The position numbers were made by a program, and so were the translations under genes. Below, piece after piece: positions 1 to 7,859 of a DNA stretch of 64,000 nt; position 1 is the stretch's first letter, and the number at the start of each line of letters is the position of its first letter. The notes under the pieces were generated by a model. That model searched no databases and was not told the DNA's origin. It worked only from the letters and a program-made list of their open reading frames with translations. Origin of the DNA: Myxococcus flavus (lineage in GTDB: Bacteria > Myxococcota > Myxococcia > Myxococcales > Myxococcaceae). Where the stretch lies: contig NZ_CP143624.1 in the NCBI RefSeq assembly GCF_050038885.1, positions 1,116,001 through 1,180,000 on the forward strand. Reading direction: 5' to 3'.

Positions 1-632
1 GCCGCCGTGACGCCCGGGGGCAGTCCCAGCGTCAGCTCCGGGTCGCAGATGGCGGCGCGCGGCAGCAGGTGCGGGCTGAAGATGACCGTTTTGCGGCCCG
101 TGTCCTCCAGCGTCACCACGCCCGAGCGCCCCACCTCGGAGCCGGTGCCCGCGGTGGTGGGAATGGCGATGAGCGGCGGCAGGTCATCGCGCACGTACTG
201 GTCCCCGCCCTTCGCGTCGTCGTAGCGGCTGAGCGGAGGCTCGTGCGTGGTGAGGAGCTGAATCAGCTTGCCCGCGTCCAGGGCGCTGCCGCCGCCCAGC
301 GCGACGATGCCGTCACAGGAATGGCTCCGGTACGCCTCCAGCCCCGCGAAGACGTCGCGCTCGGTGGGGTTGGGCTCCACGCGGTCGAAGACTTCGCAGG
401 CCAGCCCCGCCGTCTTGAGCACGTCCACCACGCGCGCGCACAGTCCCGCCTTCACCACGCCCGCGTCCGTCACCAGCAGCGGACGCTGGATGCCCAGGCG
501 CTGGGCCTGCGCGGGCAGGCGCAGCAACGCGCCAGCACCGAAGACGATGCGCGTGGGCCACGCCATCTCGGTGACCCGCGGCTCGGAGGGAAGGTCGAAC
601 GGCTTCATGGCGGCTGCCTCTTTCGCGCTCAT
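1..632 (-). CDS. Iron-containing alcohol dehydrogenase (3' end outside window)
   Basis: The N-terminal 210 residues of a group III (iron-dependent) alcohol dehydrogenase, which would oxidise an alcohol or reduce an aldehyde with NAD(P). Visible marks are the FGAGAL start of the nucleotide-binding domain near residue 31, the glycine-rich GGGSALDAGK at 113-122 and PTTAGTGSEV at 158-167, all standard for the family; the metal-binding His residues would lie beyond the window edge. The ATG shares one base with the stop of the upstream glutamine-synthetase-like gene (TGATG), so the two are translationally coupled. A second in-frame ATG eight codons later (MKPFDLP) is an alternative start. Substrate is unknown; pairing with a PuuA-like ligase suggests amine or aldehyde catabolism. 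Confidence 0.9.
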   Translation of the reverse strand, partial: MSAKEAAAMKPFDLPSEPRVTEMAWPTRIVFGAGALLRLPAQAQRLGIQRPLLVTDAGVVKAGLCARVVDVLKTAGLACEVFDRVEPNPTERDVFAGLEAYRSHSCDGIVALGGGSALDAGKLIQLLTTHEPPLSRYDDAKGGDQYVRDDLPPLIAIPTTAGTGSEVGRSGVVTLEDTGRKTVIFSPHLLPRAAICDPELTLGLPPGVTA

Positions 633-2095
633 CAGATGAGCTCCAGGTAACGCTCCAGCTCCCAGTTGGTGACGGCGCGCTCGTACTGACGCACCTCCCA
701 TTCGCGCGTGCGCACGAAGTGGTCCACGAAGCCGTCCCCCAGCAATTCCCTCGCGCGCTCGCTGCTCTTCAGCAACGCCACCGCGTCCTTCAGGCTGCGC
801 GGCAAGGGCTGCGCGTCGTTCTTCGCGTAGGCGTTGGCGTCACACGGCGGCGGCGGCTCCACCTCGTGCTCGATGCCCCACAGGCCCGCGGCCAGGCTGG
901 CCGCCATGCCGATGTACGCATTCATGTCCGCGCCGAGCTGCCGGTACTCGATGCGCATCGCCTTGGCGTTCTCCCCGATGACGCGGATGGCGGTGGTGCG
1001 GTTCTCCAGGCCCCACGTCACGGTGGTGGGCGCCCACGTGTTCTCCACGCTGCGCTTGTAGCTGTTGATGGTGGGCCAGTAGAGCGCGGTGAGCTCCGGC
1101 ATCAGCGCCACCTGCCCGCCGACGTAGTGGCGCAGCAGCTTGCTCATGCCGTCCGGCGCCTTCGCGTCGTGGAAGAGGTTGTGCTCGCCGTCGAGGTCCC
1201 ACAGCGACTGGTGCACGTGCCCCGAGCACCCTGGCAGCTTCGCGTTCACCTTCGCCATGAAGCACGCGGTGAGGCCGTGGCGGGCGCAGATTTCCTTCAC
1301 CACCGTCTTGAACAGCGCGGCCTTGTCCGCCGACGCCTCGATGTCGTCGTAGCGGATGGCGGCCTCGAAGACGCCCGGTCCCGTCTCCGTGTGGAAGCCT
1401 TCCAGGCCCAGCCCGAAGTCGTTGCACCCGTCGATGAGCGCGTGCACCAGCGGCGCGTTGAGCGAGGTGCGCAGCCACGAGTAGCCGAACATGCCCGGCG
1501 TCAGCGGCGTCAGCCCCTGGAAGCCCTTGTCCTTCAGGCTCTGCGGCTGCTCCTTGAAGATGAAGAACTCGTACTCCGCGCCGAAGCGCGGCAGATAGCC
1601 CAGCGAGCGTGCGCGGGCCGCCACCTTCTGCAGGAGCTGACGGGGGCTCGCCTCGAAGGGCGTGCCGTCGGGGTTCTGGAAGTCGAGCAGGAAGGCCGCC
1701 GTGTCCGGCTCCCAGGGAATGACACGCCCGGTGGACAGGTCCACCTTCGCGTGGGCGTCCGGGTAGCCGGTGTGCCAGCCCGTCACCTCGGTGTTGTCGA
1801 GCAGGTCGTCGCTCAAATCCCACCCGAAGACGACATCGCAGAAGCCCAGGCCGCCCTTGGCCGCGCTGAGGAACTTCTCCAGGGAGATGTACTTGCCGCG
1901 CCAGACGCCATCGACGTCCACCGCGCCCACCTTCACCTTCTTGATGCCCTTCTCGTCCAGCCACCGCCGCAGCGAGTCCACGCCCGCGGCCTCCCGTCCG
2001 GCGCTGCCTCGCGCGGGCGCACGCGACGCCTTGCCCCGCATCCGGCGGGCCATCGCGGGATGGGTGAGCACCTTCGCCTTCGGTCGCGTCGGCAT
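632..2095 (-). CDS. Glutamine synthetase family protein, PuuA-like (gamma-glutamyl-amine ligase candidate)
   Basis: A 487-residue ATP-dependent ligase of the glutamine synthetase fold: an N-terminal beta-grasp region beginning about residue 55, then the catalytic domain with GAEYEFF, the substrate-loop signature NAKLPGCSGHVHQSL and the nucleotide-binding segment ENRTTAIRV. The length and the KRSVENTWAP variant fit the PuuA/GlnA-like subgroup rather than housekeeping GlnA. Its role could be gamma-glutamylation of a polyamine or other amine. The basic N-terminal 40 residues are poorly conserved in character and a later start is possible. It is coupled to the alcohol dehydrogenase and divergent from a class I glutaminase-like gene, a set that recalls the Puu route, but the substrate is inference. 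Confidence 0.88.
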   Translation of the reverse strand: MPTRPKAKVLTHPAMARRMRGKASRAPARGSAGREAAGVDSLRRWLDEKGIKKVKVGAVDVDGVWRGKYISLEKFLSAAKGGLGFCDVVFGWDLSDDLLDNTEVTGWHTGYPDAHAKVDLSTGRVIPWEPDTAAFLLDFQNPDGTPFEASPRQLLQKVAARARSLGYLPRFGAEYEFFIFKEQPQSLKDKGFQGLTPLTPGMFGYSWLRTSLNAPLVHALIDGCNDFGLGLEGFHTETGPGVFEAAIRYDDIEASADKAALFKTVVKEICARHGLTACFMAKVNAKLPGCSGHVHQSLWDLDGEHNLFHDAKAPDGMSKLLRHYVGGQVALMPELTALYWPTINSYKRSVENTWAPTTVTWGLENRTTAIRVIGENAKAMRIEYRQLGADMNAYIGMAASLAAGLWGIEHEVEPPPPCDANAYAKNDAQPLPRSLKDAVALLKSSERARELLGDGFVDHFVRTREWEVRQYERAVTNWELERYLELI

Positions 2096-2304
2096 GGAAT
2101 CAATCCCCTCTCTCGGTGGAAGACGCCCGGCGTCCCTCGGGGGACTCCACCCGCCGCCCGCTCGTGCGCAGACTGGGGACGGTGGGTGGGGAGTTGAGCC
2201 AACGAGCGCCGGTCATGTGGAAACCTCGGAGCACACGGGCGCGTTCCACACACACTGGTCAGGAACGAACACGCGGGGCATGACACGGTAGGAATAGGGA
2301 TGCG

Positions 2305-3060
2305 ATGCGGCAACCTGCGGCGGTGAAGAACGTCCTCTTGCTGAAAGCCGGCGACGCGGCCGCCTCCGTGCGCGTCTCCGTCGGCGACTATGACCGGTGG
2401 TTTCTGCAAACCATTGGACTGTCCGGCTACCGCTTCGACATCGTCCCGGTGCACCGGGGCGCGCCTCTGCCCACGAGCGCGGACCGCTACGACGCGGTGA
2501 TGATGACGGGCTCGCCCCTGTCGGTGACGGCGCTGGCGCCGTGGATGGAGCGCGCCGCGGAGTTCATGGTGGAGGCCGGTGAGCGGGGCACGCCCGTGCT
2601 CGGCGTGTGCTTCGGCCAGCAACTGCTCGCGCGCGCCTACGGCGGGCGCGTGTCGCGCAATCCCGAGGGCCGGGAGACGGGCAGCATCCAGGTGACGCTC
2701 ACCGAGGCCGGGCGGCAGGACCCGCTCTTCGACGGCGTGCCCGAGCGCTTCACCGCGCAGGCGACCCACGAGGACATCGTGTCGCAGGTGCCCGGAGGCG
2801 CCCAGGTGCTCGCGGGCAACGCGAACACGGCCGCGCAGGCGCTGGCCTTCCGGCCCAACGTGCGCGGCGTGCAGTTCCATCCGGAGGCGGGCGTGGACGC
2901 CATGCGCGCCGTCATCGAGGCGCGCCGGGAAGGCCTGGAGCAGGCCGCCGTGGCTCGCGGCGCCGCGCCGGGAGAACATGTTCGCCAGTTGCTGGCGGGG
3001 CTCACGCCGTCTCCCGCGGGCCGCCGAATCTTGCTGAACTTCCTCGAGCGTTTCTCCTGA
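2305..3060 (+). CDS. Class I glutamine amidotransferase-like protein
   Basis: A 251-residue protein of the GMP-synthase-like GATase1 group. The nucleophile elbow GVCFGQQLLA (Cys near residue 101) and the FHPEA segment supplying the catalytic His-Glu pair are both present, so it is probably an active glutaminase or gamma-glutamyl hydrolase. It ends with a roughly 60-residue helical tail after the catalytic domain. The gene is divergent from the PuuA-like ligase across about 210 bp, and a gamma-glutamyl hydrolase would be its natural partner. It is not the PuuD (C26) type by motif, so the link is contextual only. An ATG five bases upstream is in another frame. Confidence 0.85.
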   Translation: MRQPAAVKNVLLLKAGDAAASVRVSVGDYDRWFLQTIGLSGYRFDIVPVHRGAPLPTSADRYDAVMMTGSPLSVTALAPWMERAAEFMVEAGERGTPVLGVCFGQQLLARAYGGRVSRNPEGRETGSIQVTLTEAGRQDPLFDGVPERFTAQATHEDIVSQVPGGAQVLAGNANTAAQALAFRPNVRGVQFHPEAGVDAMRAVIEARREGLEQAAVARGAAPGEHVRQLLAGLTPSPAGRRILLNFLERFS

Positions 3061-3076
3061 CCCGCAAGAGGCCCCC

Positions 3077-3559
3077 GTGTCCCGACTCGCCCTGCCGACC
3101 CTGCTCCTCGCCCTCTTCACCAGCGCCTGCTCGGAGGACCTCTGCGACGAGGCGCCGCGCTGTGACGGCTCGGAAGCCCTCAACTGTGAGCCCGAATGCA
3201 CCGTGGGCCCCTGCTCGAGCGGCCCCATCCTCCAGGAATGCACCCAGGGCACGACGTGCACCGTCGTCCCGGGCGACCGCGGTGACGCCCGCTTCTACCG
3301 CTCGCGCGCGGTGTGCGCCGTCACCCTGGAGGTCTGCGACCCGGCGACCGCGGCCCCGCCCACCTGCGGCGACGACCGCTTCGTCACCGGCTGCGGCGCC
3401 CACCGCCGCAACATCCGCGTCTCCTGCTCCCAGTCGGCGCTGTACTTCGCGCAGGTGCCCGCCTGCTGCCAGAACCCGGGCACCGGCGACGGCGGCACCG
3501 ACGCGGGCACGGATGACGGCGGGGTCCCCGACGCGGGCACGGCAGACGCCGGCTTTTGA
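3077..3559 (+). CDS. Cys-rich lipoprotein with Asp/Gly-rich tail
   Basis: A 160-residue predicted lipoprotein: a hydrophobic signal of about 17 residues ends in the lipobox FTSAC (Cys18). The body contains many cysteines (CDEAPRC, CEPEC, CGDDR, CC), suggesting a disulfide-bonded extracytoplasmic domain. The C-terminal 30 residues are a Gly-Thr-Asp-Ala tract of the GTDAGTDDGG type, common in myxobacterial surface proteins. Translation starts at GTG, 16 bases after the amidotransferase stop. I do not recognise a functional family. Confidence 0.75.
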   Translation: MSRLALPTLLLALFTSACSEDLCDEAPRCDGSEALNCEPECTVGPCSSGPILQECTQGTTCTVVPGDRGDARFYRSRAVCAVTLEVCDPATAAPPTCGDDRFVTGCGAHRRNIRVSCSQSALYFAQVPACCQNPGTGDGGTDAGTDDGGVPDAGTADAGF

Positions 3560-3584
3560 GGGCATTTGCGATAGAGAAGAGGCC

Positions 3585-4043
3585 ATGGCGTCACGCTGGG
3601 ACCATCTCTTCGACCTCAAACCGGTTTCCCTGGTGGACCACCTCCTGGAGGAGGTGGCGAAGCTGCTGCACAAGGACCTGCTGCAGTGGCCGCCGCCCGT
3701 CCAGGAGCTGGACCTGGACACCGGCGGCAGCTTCGCGCCGCTCTTCACCGAGCCCAGGCCCCGCCCCGCTCCGGCCGTCTACCGGGAGGCCTTCCGTCTG
3801 GCCCAGTGGGAGCTGGCGCGCGAGACGGACGCCTACGACGACTACATGCGCAACAAGCGCTACCTGGAGCGGGGCCTGGCGCCGGACGACCGGGTGGCCC
3901 TGCTGTTCCTCAGCCGCTGGCTCACCGAGCAGATGCTGGGCCTGGGCGAGGCCACCGAGGGGCGCATCAAGCGCAAGCACATGCGCGACTGCCTGGAGCG
4001 GCTCCAGTCCAAGCTGAGCGGCATCCAGCTGCCGAGCGCCTGA
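3585..4043 (+). CDS. Conserved hypothetical cytoplasmic protein
   Basis: A 152-residue soluble protein without signal peptide or membrane segment. It is rich in amphipathic helix, with charged residues spread throughout and a C-terminal basic helix (RIKRKHMRDC near residue 130). An AGAAGAGG-like Shine-Dalgarno lies directly ahead of the ATG. It follows the lipoprotein by 25 bases on the same strand and may be cotranscribed. No catalytic motif is recognisable. Confidence 0.65.
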   Translation: MASRWDHLFDLKPVSLVDHLLEEVAKLLHKDLLQWPPPVQELDLDTGGSFAPLFTEPRPRPAPAVYREAFRLAQWELARETDAYDDYMRNKRYLERGLAPDDRVALLFLSRWLTEQMLGLGEATEGRIKRKHMRDCLERLQSKLSGIQLPSA

Positions 4044-4141
4044 GCCCCCAGGAAGTGTTGAGCGGGCATCAGTCGCGCCCGGGCGCCTCTCTCGTGGCGG
4101 CCCTTGTCACAGGCAAGGCACTGCCGTAAGCCAACCTCACC

Positions 4142-5365
4142 ATGTCGCAGCCCCAGGACACCGCCACCTCCGCCGTCCGACGCAATCGCCTGCTCCTGCT
4201 GGGAGCGCTGTGGCTGAGCATGGTGCTGCTCCTGCTGGCCTTCCGCTCGGTGGTGATGCCCTTCGCGGGCGCCGCGCTCATCGCGTACCTGGTGCAGCCG
4301 CTGGTGGGGCGCATCACCCGGGTGAAGGTGGCTGGCCGGCCGGTGCCTCGCTGGGCGGCGCTGCTGCTCATCTACGCCGGCTTCTTCGTGGGCGTGTACC
4401 TCTTCTTCGTCGCGCTGGTGCCCCAGCTCTACCGCGAGATTTCGCGCGTCAGCCGCGAGGCGGTGTCGTTCGCCAACACGCTCACTCCGGAGCACATCCA
4501 GGAGCTCGCCCAGCGCGCGGAGACGTGGCTCAGCACGCGGGGCATCCCGGTGGCGCTGTCCAACCGCGCGCTGGAGGGCGCCGACGCGGGCACCAGCAAC
4601 GGAGGCTTCGGCTTCGCGCTGGACCTGGAGCAGTTCCTGGGCGACGCGGCGAAGCGCGTCTCCGTCCTGGTACAGGAGAACCTGGGCGACATCGTCAACA
4701 TGTCCCGCAGCATCGTCACCAGCGTGGCCGCGGGCGTCTTCATGCTCTTCTTCGTGCTGATGGTGGCCGCGTTCTTCTCCATCGACGCGCACGCCATCCG
4801 CCACTACTTCGGCACGCTGATTCCGCCGGAGTACGCCGACGACGCGCGGCAGCTGCTGGAGCGCATCGACCGCTCGCTGTCCGGCGTGGTGCGCGGGCAG
4901 GTCACCATCTGCATCGTCAACGGCGCGCTGACCTTCGCCGGGCTCTTGCTGTTCGGTGTGAAGTTCGCCTTCCTGCTGGCGACCATCGCCACCTTCTTCA
5001 GCCTCATCCCCATCTTCGGCACCATCCTCAGCTCGGTGCCCATCGTCCTCATCGCCCTGGCGGACGGCTTCCAGAAGGGGCTGGCGATTCTCGCGTGGAT
5101 CATCGGCATCCACGCCGTGGAGGCGTACTTCCTCAACCCCAAAATCATGGGCCAGGCGGCGCACCTCCACCCCGTCATCGTCGCCTTCTCCCTCATCGCC
5201 GGGGAGCGGCTCTTCGGGCTGGTGGGCGCGCTCTTCGCGGTGCCCGTGGCGTCCATCCTGGTGGCGTGCTTCGACTACGCCCGGCTCAAGGCGCAGCCCG
5301 CGCCGGCCGTGGCGCTGGCCACGCCCGGCCCGCTGCCCGCCGAGCGTCAGCCGCCCGCCGCCTGA
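4142..5365 (+). CDS. AI-2E family transporter (PerM/YdiK-type permease)
   Basis: A 407-residue integral membrane protein with about eight hydrophobic segments: two near residues 20-60, one at 75-100, then after a soluble loop a cluster from about 195 to 360. The loop and the late helices, including the LIPIFGTILSSVP region, match the AI-2E transporter/PerM family. Members include the E. coli autoinducer-2 exporter TqsA, but most, probably including this one, have unknown substrates. The tail after residue 385 is Ala/Pro-rich. It is convergent with the next lipoprotein gene, with only three bases between the stops. Confidence 0.85.
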   Translation: MSQPQDTATSAVRRNRLLLLGALWLSMVLLLLAFRSVVMPFAGAALIAYLVQPLVGRITRVKVAGRPVPRWAALLLIYAGFFVGVYLFFVALVPQLYREISRVSREAVSFANTLTPEHIQELAQRAETWLSTRGIPVALSNRALEGADAGTSNGGFGFALDLEQFLGDAAKRVSVLVQENLGDIVNMSRSIVTSVAAGVFMLFFVLMVAAFFSIDAHAIRHYFGTLIPPEYADDARQLLERIDRSLSGVVRGQVTICIVNGALTFAGLLLFGVKFAFLLATIATFFSLIPIFGTILSSVPIVLIALADGFQKGLAILAWIIGIHAVEAYFLNPKIMGQAAHLHPVIVAFSLIAGERLFGLVGALFAVPVASILVACFDYARLKAQPAPAVALATPGPLPAERQPPAA

Positions 5366-5368
5366 GCC

Positions 5369-5680
5369 CTACTGGCAGGCGGCGGCGCAACGCGACTCGC
5401 GGCAGGTGGGGATGCAGCGCCCGCAGTCGAGGGTGCCGTCCGGGCAGCCACTGTCGCAGGACCCGTTGCAGGTCGGCCCCTCGTCCGCGTGCGTGACGGC
5501 GGTGCCCAGCCCACAGCAGGCATTGGGCACGCAGTCGTCGTCCGTGTAACACGTCAGGTCGGACAGCCCCGGGGGCACGTCCCCCAGCGGCAGGTCCTCC
5601 AGGCCGTCACACCCCACTCCACCGCCCAGCGTCACCCCCAGCGCGAGGGTGAGCAGGCGGAAACGTCCGTGTCTGAGCAA
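5369..5680 (-). CDS. Small Cys-rich lipoprotein
   Basis: A 103-residue predicted lipoprotein with the lipobox GGVGC (Cys24) after a basic, hydrophobic signal. The mature part has about 14 cysteines in short spacing (CCGLG, CNGSCDSGC, CGRCIPTC), so it is probably a compact disulfide-stabilised domain on the outer surface. It resembles other myxobacterial Cys-rich lipoproteins such as the one at 3077-3559 in style but not in sequence. Function unknown. Confidence 0.65.
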   Translation of the reverse strand: MLRHGRFRLLTLALGVTLGGGVGCDGLEDLPLGDVPPGLSDLTCYTDDDCVPNACCGLGTAVTHADEGPTCNGSCDSGCPDGTLDCGRCIPTCRESRCAAACQ

Positions 5681-5706
5681 TCGGCACTCCTTGCTCAGAC
5701 CAATCT

Positions 5707-7329
5707 CTACCGATTCATCGACCCGAGGAAGTCCGCATTCGACGCGGTGGGGCGCATGTGTTTGAGCACGAACTCCATGGCGTCGATGGGGGTGAACGGG
5801 TGGAGCACCTGCCGCAGGGCGGTGATGCGCACCAGGTCGCCCGGGCTGAGCAGCAGCTCCTCCTTGCGCGTACCGGACTTGTTGATGTCCAGCGTCGGGA
5901 AGATGCGCTTCTCCATCAGCTTCCGGTCCAGGACGATTTCGGAGTTACCGGTGCCCTTGAACTCCTCGAAGATGACCTCGTCCATGCGGCTGCCGGTGTC
6001 GATGAGCGCGGTGCCGATGATGGTCAGCGAGCCGCCCTCCTCGATGTTGCGCGCCGCGCCGAAGAAGCGCTTGGGCTTGTGGAGCGCGTTGGCGTCCACG
6101 CCGCCGGACAGAATCTTTCCGGACGCGGGCACCACCGTGTTGTAGGCGCGCGCCAGACGGGTGATGGAGTCCAGCAGGATGCAGACGTCGTACTTCTGCT
6201 CGACCAGGCGCTTGGCCTTGTCGATGACCATCTCCGCGACCTGCACGTGGCGCGTGGCGGGCTCGTCGAAGGTGGACGACACCACCTCGCCGCGCACGTT
6301 GCGCTCCATGTCCGTCACCTCTTCCGGGCGCTCGTCCACGAGCAGAACGATGAGGTAGACGTCCGGGTGGTTGCGGCTGATGGCGTGCGCGATGTTCTGC
6401 AGCAGCACCGTCTTACCGGCCTTCGGCGGCGCCACGATGAGGCAGCGCTGGCCCAGGCCGATGGGGCAGAACATGTCGATGATGCGCGTGGTCATCTCCG
6501 ACGACTCGTGCTCCAGCTTGAGCTTGCGCGTCGGATAGAGCGGCGTGAGGTTGTCGAACAGGATGCGCTCGCGCGCCGCGTCCGACATCGGGTCCGCGAA
6601 GTTGACCTTGTCCACCTTCTGGAGCGCGAAGAAGCGCTCGCCCTCGCGGGGCTGGCGGATGGGGCCCGTCACCGTGTCGCCGGGACGCAGGTTGAAGCGA
6701 CGCACCTGCGACGGGGACACGTAGATGTCGTCCGGGCTGGGCTGGTAGTCGCTGTCCGCGCTGCGCAGGAAGCCAAAGCCGTCGCTGAGCAATTCCAGCA
6801 CGCCCTCGGCATGGACCTCGAAGCGCTTGTCGGCAATGCCGCCCAGCAGCGCGAAGATGAGGTCCTGCTTCTTCAAGCCCTGGTACCCCTCGATGCCCAC
6901 GTCGTGGGCCATCTTCGCCAGGTCCGTAATCTTCATCCGCTTCAGGTCATTGAGCTTGATGACCTGCATCGGCTCGCCGTCACGGGTGACTTCCGTGATG
7001 GCGGGGGCCTCGGGGGCCTCCGGGGGAGGCGGCAGGGAGGCGGCCGGCTCTTCGGCCTCGCCAGAGATGCGGGCCTCCTGGAGGTCGTCGTCCCGCACGG
7101 GGCGGGAGATGGGGGTCAGGACGGGACGAGGCGGCTCGGCGGGGGCCTCCTCGGCCTCGGCGCCAGACTCGTCGTCGCGTCGGGTGCTGCGGCGGGCACG
7201 GGCGGGCTTCTCGGCCTCGTCCCGCTCCGCCGTCTTCGCCGCGCGCTTGCGGCGGGGCTTCTCCGTGTCAGCCTCGACGGCGACATCGGTGTCGGCAGCC
7301 TTCTCTCTCGAAGTACGGGCTTTACGCAT
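5707..7329 (-). CDS. rho: Transcription termination factor Rho
   Basis: A 540-residue RNA-dependent ATPase that terminates transcription as a hexamer. The last 410 residues hold the Rho RNA-binding domain (LSDGFGFLRSADSDYQPSPDDIYVSPSQ region, split here only for description), the Walker A APPKAGKT, Walker B VLLVDERPEEV and the Q/R-loop region ending SMNR. The first 120 or so residues are a charged, low-complexity extension rich in Ala, Arg and Glu, which many high-GC bacteria carry on Rho. An open frame continues upstream for 165 codons, but the ATG at MRKARTSREK is where Rho-like composition begins. It is divergent from ligA. Confidence 0.97.
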   Translation of the reverse strand: MRKARTSREKAADTDVAVEADTEKPRRKRAAKTAERDEAEKPARARRSTRRDDESGAEAEEAPAEPPRPVLTPISRPVRDDDLQEARISGEAEEPAASLPPPPEAPEAPAITEVTRDGEPMQVIKLNDLKRMKITDLAKMAHDVGIEGYQGLKKQDLIFALLGGIADKRFEVHAEGVLELLSDGFGFLRSADSDYQPSPDDIYVSPSQVRRFNLRPGDTVTGPIRQPREGERFFALQKVDKVNFADPMSDAARERILFDNLTPLYPTRKLKLEHESSEMTTRIIDMFCPIGLGQRCLIVAPPKAGKTVLLQNIAHAISRNHPDVYLIVLLVDERPEEVTDMERNVRGEVVSSTFDEPATRHVQVAEMVIDKAKRLVEQKYDVCILLDSITRLARAYNTVVPASGKILSGGVDANALHKPKRFFGAARNIEEGGSLTIIGTALIDTGSRMDEVIFEEFKGTGNSEIVLDRKLMEKRIFPTLDINKSGTRKEELLLSPGDLVRITALRQVLHPFTPIDAMEFVLKHMRPTASNADFLGSMNR

Positions 7330-7859
7330 GTCTGTAACGCTTGGGAGGAATGAAGCGCCCGAGGACTCGGACGGGTGGTATGGCGGGGGGAGACGTCCGC
7401 GCGGCCCTCGGAAGCACCTTCCAGGAGGACGGCCCCGCCGGAATCCCAGGAAGGGACTGCGCGGGCGTGAGCCTTGTGGTTGGGAGAAGAGACGGCGCCG
7501 TCGGATACGCCTGCGCCATGAACCGCGAGGGACGTTATTGACGGCCTCTGGGCCTGTCAAGGCATCTTGAGGCCCGCGTTTCCGCCGCTTCCTGCTGACC
7601 AACAAGCGCCCAGGGGCACCCCATTTCCGGGCTGTCGGTGCGGGCCGACAATGGCCCCGGGCCCCGGCCCGAGAACCCGATGGGTTGCCGCTGCGACAGC
7701 GCCACTCCCAGCGATAACCCGTGGCCCTCGAGGTCCCCTTCCCCCTGGAGCCGGGTTCACGCCCAGGCGGCGACCGGACCTTGTCAGTCGGCCCCCCTAG
7801 AGTGGCGCCTTCCGCGGCACGCACCGCCGCGGTGGATTTTGGAGTAAGGACCGCGAACC
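7330..7859. other. Intergenic region between divergent rho and ligA
   Basis: About 530 bases without a credible gene. It must contain the rho promoter and leader on the minus strand and the ligA promoter on the plus strand. A short stem (TGTCGG / CCGACA) lies at 7633-7650, and a GGAGTAAGGA Shine-Dalgarno sits just before the ligA start. Open frames here have no coding character. I could not place a promoter with confidence. Confidence 0.5.
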
